Assembly: GCA_013180625.2 (NCBI GenBank)
Contig: SNVD02000468.1
Coordinates: 1,054,001-1,118,000 of the forward strand
Source: Boswellia sacra
Taxonomy: Eukaryota; Streptophyta; Magnoliopsida; Sapindales; Burseraceae
Direction: 5' to 3'
DNA: 64,000 nucleotides
Every line of letters starts with the position of its first letter. Position 1 is the first letter of the stretch. The translations under genes were made by a program, and so were the position numbers. The notes beneath the pieces are model-generated. The model searched no databases and was not told where the DNA came from. It saw only the letters and a list, made by a program, of their open reading frames with translations. Of this stretch, positions 33,493 to 44,489 are shown piece after piece.

Positions 33493-36400
33493 TGACACGA
33501 CCCGCTCCTAGCTACACGGGTGAATCATGCGTAAAACTGTGTGCTACTGACTGTTTCTTAATTCTTGTCTTTCTTATGGAACAAACTTGAAACAATTCTC
33601 ATTACAACCACAAATAAATTTAAATAAAACAATTTAACTATTACAACCTTAACACATCCTTGCACCATCACGTGGCTGGGCCTCCAAACTTTATAACTAT
33701 ATCACATTTTACTTTCACCTGGGGGGGAATTTTTAAAAACAAAGAAAAATAAAAACAAAGTTGTGAGTATAAAACTCAGTGAGTGGGGGTAAAAATATAT
33801 TTGTAAATAAATCTAAAAAAAATTATATTATTATAAAATAAATCTTTGCTCTATAAAAAAAATCTCCATAATCCATAATTTTCATATTGTCTAAAATGTT
33901 ATAAAACTTTAAAATAAATTACTATTGAATAATTAAATCCATCAAAATACTACTTATGGTTAAAATAATAAAATAATCATCTTCAATCGTATAATAAATA
34001 TGCTCTTGATGATCAGGCTAAAATCATCACTTTAGTTATTTACTATGCAAAACATAATTTTCTTAAAAATTTACTTTCAGAAGAAACTTTTAAGAATCAT
34101 GCTTGTTTTTTAAACTAACTCATATAAACATATTCAAAACTCTTTTCATTATACTAAACAAGTACCCATGGAACTGTCTCATCCTGCTTGGCGAGATCTA
34201 ACATCGCATAGGCAGAACTATCTGAATTTCCTCATACCTGGTGAGATCTACATCACGCAGGTAGGGCTATCTGTACCTGGCGAGATCTAACATCGCATAG
34301 GCCTGCTATCTAGTCATACGTATGCGTAGAGCTACCCCCAAAGGGCTAATGCGCCCAGATCACACGGCCCAAAGCCTCTATGTGTGTCTGAACGGGCCCC
34401 AAAGGCCTTTATCTTTCTATCTGAAATCTGCTGTCTCACTGTCTAAGTGAGCTAGGTACTAGCTTAGTATAATATAATTAAACTTTCTTATTTTTTCTAA
34501 AACTGATTTCTTTTCAAAATTTGCTTCATATGCTAAATCATTGCTTCTCAAGCAAATTTATCAAAATTTGTAAATATTATGTAAGCTGAAATGAACTCAT
34601 AACATCTGAATTCTTGAAAATCTATGATAAATATTTAAAAGAGTAATTGCAATTACTTTAAAAAATCCTCGAAATCAAACTATGAAAAGAATTGATCGTA
34701 ATTATTCTACTTATACACTTTTTATAAAATAGTAAAATATGCATATATAATAATATAGAAAACGATTCATAAATAAAACATGAATCTTTCTTAAAATGCT
34801 ATATCATAGTTTAAAACTAACTTTGCAACTAAAATTTATATCTACAACCATTTGGAAAACTAGATTTGAAACATCTTAATAATTGAAAGCAAACATAACA
34901 AATGAGTCTATTTATCCTCGGGAAATTAAAAAAAAAGAAACTAACTTGAAATCTTCTGAATTTGCTAAAATTCTCAGAAATTCTATTAAATGCTAAATAA
35001 ACATAGCTAGATAAATACTAAAACATATTTCTAATTATCCAGAAAAATAAATCTTCTACTCTTTCTAAAACTTTCTAAAATATCCATAAAATAAAATACT
35101 TTCCATCTCACTATAAACCATAATTTATATTTTTATCTCAAAATCTCATATATCATACTTTAACTGAAATCTTTATGACTATTCTAAATTTTTAATAATT
35201 CTGCATTCAGGTCCCTGAAAATTCTGGAATAGCTTTCTAAATTTGCAATTCAACCCCTACTGCTGGGTAGTTTTAAAATTTTGCATTGTCACCCCTACAG
35301 AATTAAATTCTAATTTTCAAAACTTTTTCTTTTTGCTTTGCTATTATTTTGAATATAAAATCACTTATCATTTTGTTAACCAAAATCACCATTTCTTCAA
35401 CATATGTATTTATGTAAAGAAAATAACCTAATGCCTCAATTTTCTATACTAATTCATCTAATTATAAATGTCTCTTTTCCAATCATAAACAAAAACTTTC
35501 TACTTCCCACCAACATATAATATATATACATTCATGCTATAACTTTCACTTTAAATTTATTTTTCTCTTGTACTCAAACTTATCGAAACAACAATTACTA
35601 TATATTAAAAACTAATCTACTAGCACCACCCATAACTATCTCTTCTATCCAAAATCTAATACTTTACACACACTTATTTTTAAAATACATAAATCATCAT
35701 TATCTATTCTAAAAACTTTTAATATAATTCAATTAATTAAACTAATAACTTAAATCATATGAAAAACCATAAATTTAATACACTTTAATATAATATGAAA
35801 TTCTCAAAACATAATCCACTCACTAATTGGATTGCACAACTTGGTTAGCTCGGATTTGATTCCAAAATCAACATTCCGCCTATCCGGCCACATTCCTCAA
35901 CAAGAATTAATCCTTCCTTGTCCTAACATTATAAAAGAGCTCATCACATCATATTCAATCAGTAATCAACTTGAATATTTAAATTTCTCAATATCCAACT
36001 TCATATCTTAATCCAATCAATCCTAATTAATTGTATTTCTACACTTCTTATACAGAGCAGTTCTTATTGTCTGATTTTTAATAAATAATTGACTTGTCAG
36101 AATGGTCTAAAATTTTATACAGACCTTCTACACATACATATCTAATAACATATAAAATTTCATAGCATTCCAAGTTCATTAAGTACCTCAAAATCTTCAT
36201 GTTTCTAGATACAAAAATTCTGTAAATTCATTTCCAGAACTGACCTCTCCATATTCCAAAATACATGATAATTTGTACTAAATTTGTAAATTCACCAAAC
36301 TCTCCAGTTTTAAACTACACATATATACAAACTCGTATCCGAAATTTCATAATTTTTGAAGACCTCTACATACCTCAAATCACTTACCAAAAACTGATTT

Positions 36401-37013
36401 TCTGCAGAAAAATTGAATTTCCAGTAGTGAACAGTAAACTTTGAAAATTCATAATAAATTGCATACTCAACATTTTTCAGTGAATCCAACTTTAAACAAA
36501 TCCTTATGATGTCTATTTTAACATATATAAATTTCAGAATCAGATTCAAAGCCAATAAATTATAGAAATTTTCGAAATTGCTACTGTTTACAGAACCCTA
36601 AATTTCTATCATTATCATCAAAACTCAAAATTCCCTCAAACAAATTCTATAACAATCAACAAAAATATAAAATACCTTGAATAATACTTCCAATTTCATC
36701 ATTGTTCTTCCTTCTCTCTCTATCTTCTCTCTCTAAAAATTTTTCAAATGTCTAATAACTCCTCTAAATTCATATCTATAGATAGAATTCAAGATATTGA
36801 ATTTAATTTGGGTTAAAAATGAAATTATTACCTTGAGAAGCCCTCAAAAATCCTCCAAATTTGCCACTTCCCTTGAGCTCTCTCCCCCTTCCCCCGTCTG
36901 TCTTCTTCTCCTCTCTATCTAGATTTTTCTTTTTTTTTTTGTGTCTTATAAAAATTAGAAAATGGAGAAATGGGCTGGGCTTTTGCACTTTGCCCAAATA
37001 GTGGCCCGTTACA
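33493..37013 (-). mobile_element. Solo LTR (3.5 kb) of a large-LTR, probably Ty3/gypsy, element
   Basis: It starts TGACACGACCC and ends GGCCCGTTACA, with a 5-bp target duplication ATGCA (33488-33492 and 37014-37018). No coding domain, primer site or internal repeat is seen, so a solo LTR is the simplest reading. Read on the minus strand it begins TGTAACGGGCC, passes a GA-rich leader, then text resembling 62791-64000 (for example the 'aaaatttctataattt' passages). At 34186-34300 a segment GCGAGATCTAACATCGCATAGG is repeated about three times. Unit B has the empty site at 48366. Confidence 0.75.
34186..34300. repeat. Short tandem repeat in the solo LTR
   Basis: Three diverged copies of a unit built on GGCGAGATCTAACATCGCAT, spaced by 40-60 bases (near 34190, 34248 and 34278), with a related CTATCTG spacer. 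Confidence 0.65.
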
Positions 37014-38223
37014 ATGCATGTAAGGACTTTTTCATCCCTTATTATGCCCTGGAATATCTGGACAGGTCGAAGGCTGGGAAGGTGGCACGGGAGCTCTTTC
37101 ATGCGAGACAACCACCAAACGAGACAGCTTTTTGTTCGAAGGCGTTGCCATTGCAAGAGGCTCCAAGCACAAAATAATCAACAAGAGAAAATGATGATTA
37201 CTTTTTCCACGCCGAGATCTTTGCAGCTAATATTGATTATGAACTTGCGGATATGTGTGTACTTGAGGAAGAAAGATAATCAAAGGGAGAGACTGCGAGA
37301 GAATTAGATGAGTGATTCCTGTAAGATACATGGGATATTTATATAAGAATTCTCGAACGAAACTACATACAAAAATCTTATTACGGGTACTTATCCATAA
37401 TGTATACAACTTTTCGTATGAAATCTCATGATTGAGAAGCCAAGTGATTATAATATTCAAACACATGCCTGGACGTGGTCGGTTAGGCAATCACGACTTA
37501 TATATAGATGAAATCTAACGTGTCTCTACAAGGGCATGCATTAATTGATCGAATATTCCTACTGGCTCTCCATGGATGGACCACAGATCTTTGTTTTCGA
37601 TAAATAAGCGGGACCTAGTTAAGAATTGGAGTGATTATATACGGCATCAATATACACAGTAAAGGAAATTCATTTAATTTTGTTAAAATTTTCAGCCCAA
37701 CGTTAATTAATTATATCGATCAAATATTATCTAATCAAATTAGAAGCTCCTATTCAAATATATTTGAAATTAAATGGAATTATTATACAAAATATTAACA
37801 GAATAATTTAACTTGATTGATTATAAGTACATGTAACAAGTTTACTCGAATTTTGAGGACCTCTAAAATTTTTTTAAATTGTTTTAAAATGCATCATTTA
37901 TTGTATTTTTTTTTTTTTTGTTTACATAAGCTGGTGGGATGATAACTTTAACTGATCAGATATATGCTTAAAAATTGAATTTAGTATAATGTTCGCAAAT
38001 ATATACTAGAATGTTGATTTAGCTAGGTATAATAATTGACAAGATATAGTATAAGATCTCAGAATAAAAATAAAATCAATATGGTACCATTATATATTTA
38101 AAATTTATATCTCAATTTTTACATCTCAAATAAAATAATATTTATTTAAAATTAGGAGATCATTTATCCAATGATTATATAATGATCATAAATTGATGTT
38201 ACCTCACTTGCAATATTATTGTA

Positions 38224-38463
38224 TGTTAGCATAATTAGTATAATTAGCACCGTTACCTCCCCCCTTGATCGTAGGCTATTTTATTCCTGATTAGCTGTGT
38301 ATATATTTTCCTTTATTATATTGATTAACCCTCAGTTGATGTCATCAACTTTATTTCCTTTATTGTATTTCTAGCTCTAGTATAAATAGGCTGTAACCCC
38401 ACTGTACATAATATAAACAAAAATATTATGTTCTCAATTTCTCTTCTTATTATTTTTCTATCA
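38224..38463 (+). repeat. 5' LTR of the copia element, with primer-binding site
   Basis: 240 bp, TGTTAGCATAATTAG to TTTCTATCA. It contains a TATA-like CTAGTATAAATAGGC near 38380, the probable transcription start region. TGGTATCAAAGCC follows directly. Confidence 0.88.
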
Positions 38464-38666
38464 TGGTATCAAAGCCTTCTACGAAGGCTTGGTGATTTTT
38501 TTTTTCCGCATCAATTCACCACTTTTTTTTAATTGGTATTTTCCTAAGACAGATCGGCTCCTCGCTGAGTTCACTGCTTGCGGTCAGAATTTTTCATTTT
38601 TGCATCTAAAGATCAGTTTTAAGGTCTTCCTTTGATTTGTGTTGCTGTGAGTTCTCTGACTTCCTT

Positions 38667-38955
38667 ATGGATTCCTCTGGAGTCGCTCAACATGTCTCGC
38701 ATCCTATCACTGTCATCTTTGATGCAGCAACCTGAATAAACCATCCACAGTTATGTCTCTACGTTGCAAGTTCTTTGGGATAATTAGCACAGTGTGATCC
38801 TTAATGGGATAGTACTTCGCAACTGCTACTTATGCCAAGCTTAGTCATCGCTAGCGTGTTTGGCAACTTTTGATAACTCTCAAGGATGAGTTTGAACCTA
38901 TTAGTGGTACTCTGCTTCATCGTAGCCCATTGCCCTCTTTTGAAGTTGCAATCAA
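38667..38955 (+). pseudogene. Copia gag 5' part, cut by the CACTA insertion
   Basis: It starts MDSSGVAQHVSHPITVIFDA at 38667, then stops, then ITLKDEFEPISGTLLHRSPL and PSFEVAI. The frame ends at the CACTA insertion and resumes at 44490 with KDLLFEETRLKTLQDERSLL, giving a continuous gag sense across the insertion site (EVAI then KDLLFEE). Confidence 0.75.
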
Positions 38956-39799
38956 CACTACAAGAATTTTTTTCATATTTGTCATTTTGGAATTTTTTTA
39001 TTTAGCAGTTTTTCTTAAAAGTGAGAAATATAAAACTGGTCTGGAAGTCAAACCTACCTATTCATCTTATTTGTCATTTTTTGTCTTTATTCGATTACAT
39101 ATTTATCACATTTTTATAAAAATGTGACTAGTGTGTGAATATCTAATCTTTTTCCTTTCCCTCTCAAATTTTCCTCTAACTTTTCACCTTCTCTTTCAAA
39201 TATGTGAATACAATATTTTAAATTTTAAAAAAATGAAGAAGTTAAAAATATGAAAATAATAATTAAATATTATAATTTTATTTTTAATATAAAATTAAAA
39301 AAATAATATTTAAAAACTTGGAATAAAAGACGATATTATTTTCAATATGAAAATAATAAATTTGAAATATTGGATTATAAAAAGTAAAATTTTAAACATG
39401 GAAATTGCATGAAATAAATAAAATTATTTTATAATTTCAAAGTGATGAAAATCACATTAGTTAAAATTTTTTATAATAATTAAGGAATTAAAAATCTCAA
39501 ATAAAATTTTATTTTGAAATAATATAACATTTTTGTCTGAGTAAAAATTGTTATAATTTATTTTAAAAATTAAATTAAAACATTAGTGTCCAAAAATTAT
39601 GAATATAATGGTGTAAATAAGAAAAATTATGAAATGTAGGGTCTTACTGAAATTTTTAGGGATGATTTTGATAAGTTTTAATAGATTTAGATTTTCGATA
39701 ATTTGACAACAGTATATAAAGAAAATGAAGGTCACCTCACAACCCTAGACGTATCCCTAATTCCTAAACCTCCACCCCATTGTCGCCCATCGTAAGTCT

Positions 39800-40458
39800 C
39801 CTTCACTCTAGTCTTGTCCAGTCGACCACTTCCTTACCATAGATTTGCTGTTACATGTAGATTTGCTTAAAGAGCAATGCTGGCTTTGGCTTTGGTTTTG
39901 TTGATAACTGGGCTCACCATCCAACTTAACTGAATCAAACACTTGTTCATCTATCCCTTCGCTCGCCCTTTTCTCGTCGCTCAGTTGCTTCAGCGTGTCA
40001 GGAAATGAGCTATTAAGCGGAGGAAGCTCGGCGATCGAATCAGCTACTGCTTTGATAAGCCACTCTACAGCTTTACTAGGCTTATCATACCCCAACCGAT
40101 CTTGCAGATCATAGAATTGAATGGCGGTCGTTATCGATAACCGAACCCTGTGGTCTCTAAGACCTTTTGAAGTCTAAACCTTGCTGTGCCGATCTTTCCC
40201 ACCAGAGGCTCGGGAAACTCTAATAATCCTTGATGAATGGTGCCAATTGCGAAGGCGGTTAGCACCAGAACTGCTATTATCACCAACTAGACCAGCTGTA
40301 ACAGCAACAGCAGCACTAGCTCTCTTGAGTTGCGGATGCTGCTGCTGCTCTCCATCATCTTCATCATCTGGGTACCGGTCCTTTTGGGCTATTTTGGTTC
40401 TTCTGTTACCAATTCTTGGGAACTTACATGCCTGTGTCTGAATCTCCTCCACCTCCAC
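39800..40458 (-). pseudogene. Captured TCP transcription factor fragment (CIN type)
   Basis: On the minus strand, RVSRASGGKDRHSKV leads to an in-frame TAG (where TGG Trp would be expected), then [33 protein letters not shown] and [19 protein letters not shown]. This is a nearly complete TCP basic-helix-loop-helix DNA-binding domain of the class II CIN type (TCP2/TCP24-like). Those proteins restrain leaf-margin growth and are in part miR319 targets. It is the only cargo piece of this element in antisense orientation. Only the domain and its neighbours are present and it is interrupted by a stop, so it is a pseudogene. Confidence 0.85.
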
Positions 40459-40859
40459 ATCACTTTCATGCCTTTTTTTTTCCTAACCAAACAAACTCGA
40501 ACCCAAAAGACCTCCTTTAGCCTTCTTCTTTTTTTCTTTAATTAATTAATTATTTATTTACTTAGAGAGAGAGAGTAGGGGTTGTGTTGTTTTGTGGGAT
40601 GTTTAGAGAGAGAGAGAGAGAATAGTTAGAGGATGAGGGTGGGTTATGATGATATAAAGAGAGAATAGCAGTGCAGGTGGGGTTGCTGTGTCATTCACTC
40701 CATTGTCGCCCCTCGCAAGCCTCCTTCACTCCAGTCTTGTCCCTCGCTAATTCTTCTTTTAGTTCTTGGACAGGTGACAACGTTGTAGAGCTCATCTATA
40801 AGAGAGTTTTGCAACAGAGCGCAGACTGAGGAGGAGGAGAGCAGCAGCTGCTCACAACC

Positions 40860-41181
<322 letters not shown>

Positions 41182-41214
41182 TGACAATTTTTTAGTTTGC
41201 TTCTCTCTGTGCAG

Positions 41215-41821
41215 CTTGGCCGAAGCTTGGCAACCACTATGGCGAAAAGTCCCACCAGCAAAATCAGCCCATATCGCCTCTGCTTCATCATTCTCGCTTT
41301 CTTCCTTCGTTTTCGTATCTTAACTCCAGCCTATGATGCCTTTCCATTATGGCTTATCTTTGTGATTTGTGAAGTATGGTTTGCCTTCTCTTGGATGGGG
41401 ATTATGCCTTCTCTGTCATTTTTCATCTGCATAATGGGGCTTAAGGATTGTTTGCTTGTATTGTAGAAGAGTACGAAGAATTCAAAGTGAGGATTAATGC
41501 TTTAGTGGCAAAGGCCCAGAAGAAACCAGAGGAAAGATGGGTGATGCAGATGGTACTCCATGGCCTGAGAACAACACTCGTGATCATCCTAGAATGATTC
41601 AGGTTCGAAAAAAAAATTCCAAATCAGTTTTCCTAGATTTTCTCTTCTTAAAGAGGTTTACATCAGAATTTTAATGAATTTGCATTGGTCTGCAGGTATA
41701 TCTGGGAAGTAAATGTGCGCTTGATGTTGAAGGTAAGGAGTTGCCATGCCTTATGTATGTATCTCATGAGAAACATCCTGGATATAACCACCATAAGAAA
41801 GTCGGTGCCATGAATGCTCTG
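41215..41821 (+). pseudogene. Captured cellulose synthase (CESA) exons
   Basis: The first exon-like block (41215-41405) has [35 protein letters not shown] and [11 protein letters not shown], the first two membrane helices of CESA. The second (about 41467-41604) has [20 protein letters not shown] and, after a 1-base deletion, [18 protein letters not shown]. The third (41696-41821, AG acceptor present) has [17 protein letters not shown] and [17 protein letters not shown], the segment before the catalytic Asp. CESA is the catalytic subunit of the plasma-membrane cellulose synthase complex. The LDVEGKELP wording suggests a secondary-wall paralogue, weakly. Confidence 0.9.
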
Positions 41822-42136
41822 GTGGTTACTTCTTAATTTGTTTTTATATCAATTCTTTTTCCCATTTTCTACGCAATTCTTTCCGCCTAGGAAACTATAA
41901 ATTCGTTAATTTTCTTTCTGTTTGAGTCAGTTTCTAGAACTTTTATTTTCAATAGTAAGTTAACAACTTTTTTTTTATATTAGATTTAGATGAGGGTTTT
42001 TTTTTCTTATTCAAGCTGATCCTTGGGATTTGTTGTAGAAGTTATTGTTATATTCATAAAATTTGGAACTTCACATCTCAGTTCCCAGAAAAAATGTTTT
42101 TGAGAGGGGTTGATTTTCTTTCATTATTGGGTGCAG

Positions 42137-42539
42137 ATTACATCTCTCTATGGTGGTCCTGTAGAATTTCTTTTTGTATTGGAAAGTACAGAGGACCCTG
42201 CTTACCATGTTGTATCTCAGTTAATATCAGAATTTAAGGTATAATTTTAATTCTCCAAAATTACTTTGCTTTTGTGGTCATGTGTTCTCTATAAGTCATG
42301 CATCGAGGGTTAATTTTTTTTCTTCCGTGCTTTTTCTTCACCTTGGTGTTTAAATTTGAATACTTGTCTTATACTATTCTTCATGGATTTGGTAATGTGA
42401 TGGATTTTTTGAACATCTGTACCATGGCCTCACTTGCTGATTTTGATGCATTTATCCATGTCCACATGATGATATAGATGTTAATATTGTTACAGCTGGA
42501 CATTCAATGACTTGTAGTCAGAAAATCCATAACCAATTG
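42137..42539 (+). pseudogene. Captured ceramide glucosyltransferase fragment
   Basis: The first exon (42137-42238, AG acceptor, GT donor) reads ITSLYGGPVEFLFVLESTED and PAYHVVSQLISEFK. The second piece (about 42476-42539, GT donor) reads DVNIVTAGHSMTCSQKIHNQ. These match the N-terminal part of the GT21 ceramide glucosyltransferase, which makes glucosylceramide. The catalytic D-x-D region is not included. The assignment is from remembered family text and is fairly specific (the TCSQKIHNQL motif). Confidence 0.68.
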
Positions 42540-42589
42540 GTATGTAACAAGTTTAGAATCTGTTTATAGGTCTACTTCATATAAACAAC

Positions 42590-42650
42590 TTATTATTATT
42601 ATTATTAGTATTGTTATTGTTGTTATTATTATTATTATTATTATTGTAGT
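42590..42650. repeat. TTA microsatellite
   Basis: A run of TTA/TTG trinucleotides at about 42592-42646, inside CACTA element 2. Confidence 0.85.
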
Positions 42651-43178
42651 CAGAAATTCTATAACCAATTGGTAATGTCCTTCAATGCGCTTCTTTTGAT
42701 ATTTTCTTCTCCAGAACTGTTGGAAACATTAGGTTAAAATGTAAAAAATATATGGGTGATAAGATTTATCTTTGGAAGATAGCTTGTGTTCATTTCTATT
42801 AAATATTGCATGCTTTGTACTACTGAAACTAAGGGTGTTCATTTCTGATAACTGCTATTCTTTATGCCTGTGGAGCTTCTTTTCTCATTTGAATGGTCAG
42901 TTTCTCTGTGCTTTAGTTGCTTATGTGAATTGCTGGAGAACTGTTATGGCTGAAATCCTTTGGACTCAGGATACATATCTGAAAATTTCATTGTACTCTA
43001 TTTCTCTGTCTAATGTATTACTTATTGATCTGTTTCATGCTTAATGGAACTGCATTATCATATACAAATTAGTTACTCAGGATATAACCACTAGTCTCTC
43101 ATACAATTTAAATCATAATTTCAGTGTACACTACGAACGTCATACTATATAATTCCATAAATCATAATATTATTTCAG

Positions 43179-43312
43179 ATTGATGGAGACAACCACCAAT
43201 CTCTCATACAGAATCCAGCTACTTATACACATATTTTGAGCTCTGCAACAAGAGGGCTTTACAGATATGTTATTGAGACTGCTAAAATGAGTGCCTTCTC
43301 ATTAGATGTATG
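43179..43312 (+). pseudogene. Unidentified exon-like fragment in CACTA element 2
   Basis: After a TTTCAG acceptor (to 43178), an open frame reads IDGDNHQSLIQNPATYTHIL then SSATRGLYRYVIETAKMSAF SLD in continuous sense. It ends near a TG|TATGATT junction that may be a decayed donor. The composition looks like real coding sequence. I do not recognise the gene. A second possible piece, MEKLIDVATYIHQAIIEAFG, starts at 43704. Confidence 0.4.
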
Positions 43313-44184
43313 ATTTAAAACCCATGCAAGACATCAAATTATTTGCTACATTCTTGTACTTTTAAAATTATTATGAACCATTTGTTATAACTGCTAAGAA
43401 GATAAAATTGTAATTGTAGACCTGCTGTTGAAGAAAAGATTGCAATTGTTCTCTCAGTCTTTCTCTTTCTCTGTCTTGTTTTTTCTTTTTTCAAAATTTT
43501 ATTTATTTTACTACTTTTGCTTAGTGTTCCTTGCATAATACATGATATGCATTGCATGATTGTTGACATAAGTGACAGTTTATGCAAATTTATCTTACAA
43601 GATAACAAAGAATGTTATTATGGTTGAGGAAATTCTTTAATTTTTCAGTATTGGCTTTCATAGGATACAGAATCATTTAATTGTATTTTGTTAATTGCAT
43701 ATCATGGAGAAGCTTATTGATGTTGCTACCTACATACATCAAGCAATTATAGAAGCATTTGGAAATAATGGTATGACTTTGTAAGCTCAACTGCAACAAT
43801 GTAATTGAGTATCAAGCACCATATCAATTTGTAACCACCATGATGCACCTGCATACATGTGTTTCAAATGAATGCTTGATCTTTAGCTTTTTATTTCCTC
43901 TTTCCTGCTTTAGAAATTAGATGGATTTGATACATTTCACTTGCCATAATCCATTGTTATTCTTTACTCTTATTGGTGTAAATTACTGACTACATGAATT
44001 ACAAAGTTGCTAATTACTTGGTACTGTGTAGTATGCTTACTTGTTTGTTATATAGATTTTTGATGTATGATAAAGTGTGATTGATTTGAGGATTGATGCT
44101 TGTTTTATGAGAAATTTGTTTAATGTAACAAATGATACAGATTATGAATTTTTGAAATTTAATATACCTATTATATATATATAT

Positions 44185-44489
44185 ATTAAATACTTGGCCG
44201 TTAAAAAGTGCCAAGTATATATATTTTTTTTATTTTTAAAACTAATTATACTTGGCGGTCAAAAACCGCCAAGTATAGTTAGGTGCATACTTGGCGGCCA
44301 AAAACCGCCAAGTATATTTTTTTTAAAATTTTTAAACCTACTATATTTGGCGGTCAGAAAACGCCAAGTATAGTCAGATTCATATTTGGCACTTTGACTG
44401 ACCGCCAAATATAGTCAAACTGACTCTATTTGGCGGTGCCATTGGTGGCGCTTTTAAGACCGCCAAATATGATCATTTCTCTTGTAGTG
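44185..44489 (+). repeat. CACTA 3' subterminal hairpin repeats and terminus
   Basis: Palindromes of the type TTGGCGGTCAAAAACCGCCAA recur near 44256, 44291 and 44345, with variants on each side. The block ends CTTGTAGTG and matches 6630-6944 closely. Confidence 0.85.

Larger units (their letters stand above)
33440..37345 (-). pseudogene. Unit A copy of the CTNIP-like peptide gene, split by a solo LTR
   Basis: On the minus strand a TATA box (TATATAAATA near 37335-37345) precedes a region encoding HHFLLLIILCLEPLAMA (signal-peptide-like, no in-frame upstream ATG seen), SNKKLSRLVVVSHERAPVPP, SQPSTCPDIPGHNKG and a stop. The Pro-rich block and C-P-x-IPG-H-N core parallel CTHIPGNNGG in the intact gene at 9547-9912. 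The solo LTR at 33493-37013 is inserted a few codons after the motif, and the remainder continues at 33492-33440. It lacks a clear start codon and the second Cys region is disrupted. Relationship to the intact gene is by motif and layout only. Confidence 0.5.
18590..37640. repeat. Tandem duplication unit A (about 1.7 kb net, expanded by insertions)
   Basis: Host sequence of unit A survives in three pieces: 18590-18842, 32703-33492 and 37014-37640. Each aligns in order with unit B (37640-38223 and 47886-49245). Example landmarks: GTAAAGGAAATTCATTT (18614 and 37662), CTTGCAATATTATTGTA (32975 and 38206), and GATATGATATG (33440 and 48311). The pieces are separated by a Tat-type retrotransposon (18843-32702) and a solo LTR (33493-37013), neither present in unit B. 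The unit also contains a decayed copy of the secreted-peptide gene. Confidence 0.8.

Noticed and set aside
40540..40640. GA-rich stretch (GAGAGAGAGA) as a GAGA-element promoter
   Set aside because: It lies inside CACTA cargo between TCP and RPS9 pieces and is probably the captured 5' leader or a simple repeat; no evidence of activity.
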